A stretch of 64,000 nucleotides of DNA. It comes from Hymenobacter rigui. GTDB taxonomy: Bacteria > Bacteroidota > Bacteroidia > Cytophagales > Hymenobacteraceae. The position numbers and the translations under genes are program-made. Location: positions 186,001-250,000 of the forward strand of contig NZ_RWIT01000002.1 of NCBI RefSeq assembly GCF_003944715.1. The letters run 5' to 3'. This document shows, in pieces, positions 59,506 through 64,000 of the stretch; position 1 is the stretch's first letter, and every line of letters starts with the position of its first letter. The notes under the pieces are model-generated. The model had not been told where the DNA came from. It did no database searches and worked only from the letters and a program-made list of their open reading frames with translations.

Positions 59506-60132
59506 ATGAAAAAGCTTCTTCCTTTCCTGGCCTCCCTTCTGGTGCTGGTCCTCAGCAGCTTCATCATGCTCCGTCCCGTGGCCGATGCCGGTTATCAGGT
59601 AGGTGACAAAGCCGCCGACTTCAAGCTGAAAAACGTGGATGGCAAACTGGTGTCCCTGGCCGATAACAAGGCCGCCAAGGGGTACATTGTGGTGTTTACC
59701 TGCAACACCTGCCCCTACGCCAAGGCCTATGAGCAGCGCATCATTGACCTGAATACCAAATACGCCCCGCAGGGCTTCCCCGTGGTGGCCATCAACCCCA
59801 ATGACCCCGCCACTGTGCCCGGCGACTCATTCGCGGAGATGCAGAAGCGGGCCCGGGAAAAGAAGTACGCCTTCCCCTACCTCCAGGACGAAACCCAGCA
59901 GGTGGCGCACCAGTACGGCGCTACCCGCACGCCCCACCTCTACGTGCTTACCCGCCAGGGCGCTGACTTCGTGGTGAGCTACATCGGGGCCATTGATGAC
60001 AACTCGGAGGATGCCAAGCTGGTAAAAACCAAGTATCTGGAAAACGCCATGACCGAACTGGTAGCCGGCAAAACCGCTTCCGTCAGCTCCACCAAAGCCA
60101 TCGGCTGCACCATTAAGTGGAAGAAGTCTTAG
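59506..60132 (+). CDS. AhpC/TSA-type redoxin, exported
   Basis: A 208-residue protein with signal peptide (MKKLLPFLASLLVLVLSSF). It contains a redoxin domain with DKAADFKLKNVDGKLVSLAD and the site VVFTCNTCPYAKAYEQRI, a CNTC motif at about residues 66-69 in the place of the peroxidatic cysteine. PHLYVLTRQG holds the cis-Pro loop. This CxxC redoxin subgroup is common in Bacteroidota. It forms a pair with the TlpA-like gene upstream. Its stop codon is the start of a 7-base tandem repeat. Confidence 0.9.
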   Translation: MKKLLPFLASLLVLVLSSFIMLRPVADAGYQVGDKAADFKLKNVDGKLVSLADNKAAKGYIVVFTCNTCPYAKAYEQRIIDLNTKYAPQGFPVVAINPNDPATVPGDSFAEMQKRAREKKYAFPYLQDETQQVAHQYGATRTPHLYVLTRQGADFVVSYIGAIDDNSEDAKLVKTKYLENAMTELVAGKTASVSSTKAIGCTIKWKKS

Positions 60133-60170
60133 TGCTTAGTGCTTAGTGCTTAGTGCTTAGTGCTTAGTGC
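60129..60170. repeat. Heptanucleotide tandem repeat, six copies
   Basis: TTAGTGC is repeated six times without error (42 bases). The TAG of the first copy is the stop codon of the redoxin gene. A slippage-prone tract directly after coding sequence. Confidence 0.9.
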
Positions 60171-60187
60171 GGTACTGAAATTTGAAG

Positions 60188-60226
60188 AAAAGAGGCCGTT
60201 TCCTATATCAGGAAACGGCCTCTTTT
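60188..60226 (+). terminator. Strong hairpin terminator
   Basis: AAAAGAGGCCGTTTCC and GGAAACGGCCTCTTTT (16 perfect bases) around TATATCA, followed by GTGTTTTTTTG. Works in both directions, between convergent genes. Confidence 0.9.
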
Positions 60227-60258
60227 GTGTTTTTTTGATCCAGGAGAGCTGGCGGTTT

Positions 60259-60915
60259 TTATTTCTCGCCAGCGCGGGTAAACACGCCTTCCAGCGTATC
60301 GGTCTGCACGCCCGGTGTTTCATCCAGAGCGGCCTGAATCATGGCGCGGGCCACGGTGCGGCCATGGATGGGCCGATACTGATGCAGTATGGGCAGTGCC
60401 CCGGCTACTGTGGCCAGCAGGATGCCCACCTTTTCGCCCAGCCGTGCCTCCTGCCGGTTTCCGGCCAGAATGCCGGGCTGCAGCAGCCGAATCCGCTGGA
60501 ACGGAAGCCGCTTCACGTCGCGCTCCAACTCGCCCTTCATGCGGCTGTAAAATACCAGTGCCTCTGCATCGGCCCCGGCCGAGGAGACCAGCACGTAGGT
60601 GGGCACCCCATTTTCGGCGGCGGCTTTGGCGGCCTGGTATTGGTAGGTGTAATCGACGCGGTACTGGTTTTGCTGGCTGCCCGCCTGCAGCAGGGTAGTG
60701 CCCAGGGAGGAAAACAGCACGTCGCCGGTGAGCAGGTGGCTCCAGTCGCGGGGCTGGTCGAAATCGACCACATGCTCCTCCAGCTTGGGATTCTGGTAGC
60801 CGGTGGGCCGACGGGTGAAAACTTTCAGGTGCGTAAACCGGTCATCGAGCAGCAATTGACCGAGCAGATAGTTACCTACCAATCCGGTGGCGCCCACTAA
60901 GAGTGCTGTGTACAT
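60259..60915 (-). CDS. NAD(P)-binding oxidoreductase (HTATIP2/TIP30-like)
   Basis: A 218-residue Rossmann protein. ATG 60915 is chosen since it opens MYTALLVGATGLVGNYLLGQ. Further landmarks are KVFTRRPTGYQNPKLEEHVV, DVLFSSLGTTLLQAGSQQN near 70, YVLVSSAGADAEALVFYSRM near 108 and MKGELERDVKRLPF containing the YxxxK-like Tyr and Lys. The set matches the TIP30/YwnB-like small SDRs. Similar to the gene at 54325, which may be a paralogue. Convergent with the redoxin gene. Confidence 0.87.
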   Translation of the reverse strand: MYTALLVGATGLVGNYLLGQLLLDDRFTHLKVFTRRPTGYQNPKLEEHVVDFDQPRDWSHLLTGDVLFSSLGTTLLQAGSQQNQYRVDYTYQYQAAKAAAENGVPTYVLVSSAGADAEALVFYSRMKGELERDVKRLPFQRIRLLQPGILAGNRQEARLGEKVGILLATVAGALPILHQYRPIHGRTVARAMIQAALDETPGVQTDTLEGVFTRAGEK

Positions 60916-61099
60916 AGCAAAAGGGTAAGGAAAAAGGAAAGGAACGGTGGACCGGGCCGCCGGCCAAACGCCACGAACCCGGATGAGGTGCGTGCAGCCC
61001 CTTAACCGGCAAAGACGAATTTCGTTGGTAAGTATTGCACAGCGTCTCCGAAAACGACTGTCGCACACCCATTTCGGCAGTAATGACCAAGTACTGTAT

Positions 61100-62074
61100 T
61101 TACTCCACTGTCAGCACCAGCTTACCGATGTGGGCGCTGCTTTCCAGCAGCTCGTGTGCCTGCCGGGCCTGCGCCAGCGGCAGGGTGGCATGAAGCACCG
61201 GCCGCACGGCACCACTGGCCACCAACGGCCACACGTGCTGCTCCACGGCCAGGGCCAGAGCCGCCTTAAACTCGGCGGAGCGGGGCCGCAGGGTACTACC
61301 CGTAATGGTGAGGCGGCGGCTCATCAGATCCAGCGCATTAAACTCGGCCGGGCCGCCCTGCATAGCATTGATGAATACCAGCCGGCCATCGGGGCGCAGC
61401 AGGCGCAGGTTTTTGGCGGTGTAGTCGCCGCCAATCATGTCCAGCACCACATCTACCCCACCGCCGGCCTCCAGTACGGCTTCAAAATCGGCTTCGCGGT
61501 AGTTGATGACCTGCTCGGCTCCCAACGCCCGCACGGCAGCTGCTTTTTCCGCCGTGCCCACCGTGGCCGCTACCGGGCTGCCCAGCGCATGAGCCAGTTG
61601 CACTGCCAGTACCCCGATACCGCTGCTGCCGCCGTGCACCAGCAGCTTTTCGCCGGGCTGCAGCTGGCCCCGCTGAAACACGTTATGCCACACCGTGAAG
61701 GCCGTTTCGGGTAAGCTGGCGGCCTCCGGCATGGTGAGACCGGCCGGGATGGGCAGGCAATGGCGGGCATCCACGGCTACAAACTCGGCGTAGCCACCCT
61801 GGGCCAGCAGGGCACACACGGCGTCGCCGGGGTGCCAGCGGGTTACGGCAGCGCCGCACTGCACCACCGTACCGGCCACCTCCAGGCCCGGAATCAGGCC
61901 GGTTACGTTGCCGCTGCCCCGGTATTTCCCCTGGCGCAGCAGCACATCGGGGCGGTTGACGCCGGCTGCGGCTACTTGAATGAGCACTTCGTGGGCGGCC
62001 GGCTCCGGTGATTGTACTTGCTGAAGTTCCAGCACTTCCGGGCCGCCGGGCTGGGTTATTACACTTGCATTCAT
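61100..62074 (-). CDS. NADPH:quinone oxidoreductase, zinc-independent MDR family
   Basis: A 324-residue medium-chain reductase. The N-terminal GroES-like domain has AAAGVNRPDVLLRQGKY and PGLEVAGTVV; the cofactor domain has LLVHGGSSGIGVLAVQLAHA with the AxxGxxG-type motif near residue 145. The zinc-binding cysteines of alcohol dehydrogenases are absent, and the YRGSGNVTGLIPGLE region and INYREADFEAVL match quinone reductase PIG3/QOR. It probably reduces quinones or enones. The start faces away from the next gene. Confidence 0.92.
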   Translation of the reverse strand: MNASVITQPGGPEVLELQQVQSPEPAAHEVLIQVAAAGVNRPDVLLRQGKYRGSGNVTGLIPGLEVAGTVVQCGAAVTRWHPGDAVCALLAQGGYAEFVAVDARHCLPIPAGLTMPEAASLPETAFTVWHNVFQRGQLQPGEKLLVHGGSSGIGVLAVQLAHALGSPVAATVGTAEKAAAVRALGAEQVINYREADFEAVLEAGGGVDVVLDMIGGDYTAKNLRLLRPDGRLVFINAMQGGPAEFNALDLMSRRLTITGSTLRPRSAEFKAALALAVEQHVWPLVASGAVRPVLHATLPLAQARQAHELLESSAHIGKLVLTVE

Positions 62075-62163
62075 AGAAAGAAAAAGAACAGGGTTCCGGC
62101 TGTAACCAGCCCTACCCCCCTACGTATGTTGCCCTGAATACGCTACGGTTGAGTATACCCCCG

Positions 62164-62658
62164 ATGAAAAAACTACCTCGTTTGCCTCATTTTCTGCGCA
62201 CTGCCGGCCAGCTTACCGGCCTGGCGGCCTGGCAAACCGGCCGTCTGTTCCGCCAGGCTGCCCGTACCGCTCTCGATGCGGTGCAGGATGTGCTGCGGGC
62301 CGAGGTGGAAAAGGGCAACATGCGGCAGGTGCGGGAGTTTCTGACGGGCAAGGCCCTGCCCGCCGCCCGGGCCCTGCTGCTGGAGCGCATGGCCGCCCGG
62401 GTGCTGGTGCGGCTGGGACTGCGCGGGGCACTGGCCAGCAATGTAGTCGGCTGGGTGCTGCCCGTGGTGCTGGAGCAGCTGCTGAAGGCCGCCCACAAAT
62501 CGGGCGTGTTTGAGAAAGTGCGGGCCAACGCCACGGTGCAGGACACCCTGCACCGGCTGGATGAGCTGAAGCAGGCCACCTGGAAACGCCTCATGCCCGA
62601 CCACGGAACCGGCGCCGAAGTGCTGCCTGATGACACCCCGCTGCCCCTTTCTGCGTAA
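62164..62658 (+). CDS. Protein of unknown function, helical
   Basis: A 164-residue protein of mostly helical character that I do not recognise. ATG 62164 (MKKLPRLPHFLRTAGQ) is more likely than TTG 62149. Basic N-terminus, then GRLFRQAARTALDAVQDVL and a VLPVVLEQLLKAAHKSG helix near residue 103 that is hydrophobic but short. The C-terminus is acidic and Pro-rich (DDTPLPLS). It may associate with the membrane. GC content is as in the neighbours. Confidence 0.6.
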   Translation: MKKLPRLPHFLRTAGQLTGLAAWQTGRLFRQAARTALDAVQDVLRAEVEKGNMRQVREFLTGKALPAARALLLERMAARVLVRLGLRGALASNVVGWVLPVVLEQLLKAAHKSGVFEKVRANATVQDTLHRLDELKQATWKRLMPDHGTGAEVLPDDTPLPLSA

Positions 62659-62777
62659 ACCGGCCTTAAACCCAGGTTTTAAGTAAAAAATTCCCGCTTC
62701 AGACGTTAGTTTTTTTTATTGATTTTGAAGCTATTCTACACAATCCAACTGCTGAAAGGCTCCCGTAAATGGGCCCG

Positions 62778-63140
62778 ATGAAACAAACACCTGAGCCGCC
62801 GGCCGGAGAAAAATTGGTTTTCCCGCCTGCCCGCACGGCCCTGCGTGACTTATACCGCGCGGCCCGTCATTTGCCCTCCACCGACCCTTATGCTCCGGCT
62901 CGTTTAGCTCGTATTGCTGATCAGGCGGAATACTTTCTCCAAAACTGGACTGCTGAAACTTGGCCCGCCGCTCTGCATTCCGGCCAGCCCCTGCCCGCCC
63001 GTCAGGTGTTGCTGGGCTGGGTGCTGATGGCCCAGCGGGAAATTAAGCAGACAGGTACTAGCCCCGGCACGGTATGGCCCTATGCTACCTGGCACCGCAT
63101 CTTCACCATGCTCCTGGCGGCCCTGGTTCCGTTTGCCTGA
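62778..63140 (+). CDS. Protein of unknown function
   Basis: A 120-residue protein starting MKQTPEPPAGEKLVFPPART (ATG 62769 would add three residues). Helical, with LRDLYRAARHLPSTDPYAPA, an acidic-aromatic middle (EYFLQNWTAETWPAAL) and a C-terminal WHRIFTMLLAALVPFA that is moderately hydrophobic. Not recognised. Terminated by a clear hairpin 20 bases downstream. Confidence 0.55.
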   Translation: MKQTPEPPAGEKLVFPPARTALRDLYRAARHLPSTDPYAPARLARIADQAEYFLQNWTAETWPAALHSGQPLPARQVLLGWVLMAQREIKQTGTSPGTVWPYATWHRIFTMLLAALVPFA

Positions 63141-63160
63141 GTCAGGCCTGAACTGAAAAT

Positions 63161-63201
63161 AAAGAAGCCGTCTGACCTCCCAGGTCGGGCGGCTTCTTTT
63201 T
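63161..63201 (+). terminator. Rho-independent terminator
   Basis: AAAGAAGCCG and CGGCTTCTTTTT with an inner TGACCT..AGGTC stem, followed by T-rich sequence. Imperfect but long. Confidence 0.75.
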
Positions 63202-63321
63202 GACCCCTGGTCAGTTTGCGGAGCCGGCAATTCTGGTTTATTTACTTCCCGATGGATAACAGCACACGGGTATAGTGGCTGCCTCCGGTTCGTTTGCTTC
63301 TCATTAAGTCGGCTTGTTGCT

Positions 63322-63885
63322 ATGAATGCCTACCGCCCCGATGCCCGCACCCTGGCCATGCAGCGCCGGGAAGCCGAGTACGCCCGCATGGCCAGCATGG
63401 CCCATAAGGCCCGCTGGGTGAACTGGGCCGCCGTGGTATTCTGCGTGCTGCTGAGCCTTGACTGGGCCCTGCCGCTACAGCAGTTCACGGATGAGCCGGT
63501 GCTGGAGCGGCGGCCGGTTTCCATTGGTGCCTCCCTCTCCAATCCGCAGATGGCCTACCGCATCCTCACACCCCACGCCAGCTTCCGGCTGCATACCAGC
63601 CAGGCGTACCGCATTCAGGATGCTACGCGCGTAACGGTGTGGCGCACCCCGCTGCTGCGCATTGTGCGTCTGGTGAAGGCCCCTACCGTGCCGGCGGGCC
63701 GGGAGCCGTTTGCGCCCTACGGCGGCGGTATCTATAACTCAGCTATGGCCGCCTTTCCTATTCTGCTGCTGCTGGTGGCAGGCCTGGGGGTGTTACTCCC
63801 TTTTCCGCCGGAAACCCGCCTGAACACCTCCGTGGTAAGCGGACTGCTGTGGCTGGTGACGCTGGCCGTAATGGTCCTGTTTTAG
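63322..63885 (+). CDS. Membrane protein of unknown function
   Basis: A 187-residue protein with an N-terminal charged segment (RPDARTLAMQRREAEYARMA), a helix at about residues 33-52 (WAAVVFCVLLSLDWALPL), an extracytoplasmic part of about 80 residues (PHASFRLHTSQAYRIQDATR) and two C-terminal helices (FPILLLLVAGLGVLLPF, VVSGLLWLVTLAVMVLF). No family recognised. Nothing is seen in the last 115 bases of the window besides AT-rich intergenic sequence. Confidence 0.6.
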   Translation: MNAYRPDARTLAMQRREAEYARMASMAHKARWVNWAAVVFCVLLSLDWALPLQQFTDEPVLERRPVSIGASLSNPQMAYRILTPHASFRLHTSQAYRIQDATRVTVWRTPLLRIVRLVKAPTVPAGREPFAPYGGGIYNSAMAAFPILLLLVAGLGVLLPFPPETRLNTSVVSGLLWLVTLAVMVLF

Positions 63886-64000
63886 CCATCTGCCTAACCT
63901 GTCAAGTTTTTTTCCACTTATTTCGATTCTGAAGAACACCTTTAGGATTCCTTCAGAATGGCTCCGTATACTGTTTTCCTGCTCGGTTGAGCAAGGCATC

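Overview
The window is a GC-rich, gene-dense stretch of a Bacteroidota chromosome, most likely from a Hymenobacter-type member of the Cytophagales. Pointers are the fused CcoN-CcoO oxidase subunit, the large three-domain IspG, a receiver-Crp fusion regulator, a CrtA-like carotenoid monooxygenase, DUF389 and DUF1810 proteins, and a promoter of the Bacteroidota type (TTG, 21 bases, TACCTTTG) at the Rrf2 gene. Genus assignment is inference. I see no rRNA, tRNA, CRISPR array, prophage or plasmid gene.

Layout. 0.1-5 kb: an RND efflux pump and its outer-membrane lipoprotein; the membrane-fusion protein would lie left of the window. 5-9.7 kb: a zinc metalloprotease and, divergently, an S41-like peptidase. 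9.8-29 kb: a housekeeping and redox mosaic with four aldo/keto reductases, two AraC regulators, SDR/NmrA-type proteins, alpha/beta hydrolases, a SMUBP2-type helicase, a SlyD-like isomerase, ACP phosphodiesterase, an FMN-barrel stress protein and a CrtA-like protein. 30-33 kb: leuS. 33.8-49.3 kb: a respiratory block. A PAS histidine kinase and a receiver-Crp regulator lead into ccoI, ccoS, [RAYT transposase on the other strand], ccoNO, ccoQ, an unknown small membrane protein, ccoP, ccoG, ccoH, a TauE/SafE protein, a two-domain Usp and hemF. Together these would build, metallate and supply haem to a high-affinity cbb3 oxidase under redox control. 49.4-50.7 kb: an Rrf2 repressor and an NAD(P)-binding oxidoreductase, each preceded by the same TGTAAC-N7-GTTACA palindrome. 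51-54.9 kb: a small membrane protein, acyl-CoA ligase, an NTF2-like protein and an NAD(P)-binding protein. 55.0-56.8 kb: an AT-richer, tightly packed operon of five small soluble proteins that look like immunity genes without toxins. 56.8-63.9 kb: ispG, two thioredoxin-fold proteins, NAD(P)-binding and quinone oxidoreductases and three unknown proteins.

The most striking non-coding signal is the density of dispersed palindromes. Family B (cores CATTCCGAG or CATGCTGAG, arms up to 42 perfect bases) dominates 5-29 kb. Family C (core CCGGTCGGAC..GTCGGACCGG, usually in inverted pairs) dominates 33-54 kb, threads through the cbb3 operon and flanks a REP-associated tyrosine transposase (RAYT) on both sides, so C looks like a REPIN population with its resident transposase. 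Smaller families A, D and E also occur. One E palindrome lies in frame inside ispG and is translated. The best candidates for something undescribed are this REPIN/RAYT colonisation of the cbb3 operon, the palindrome inside ispG, the orphan immunity-like operon and the Rrf2 operator pair.
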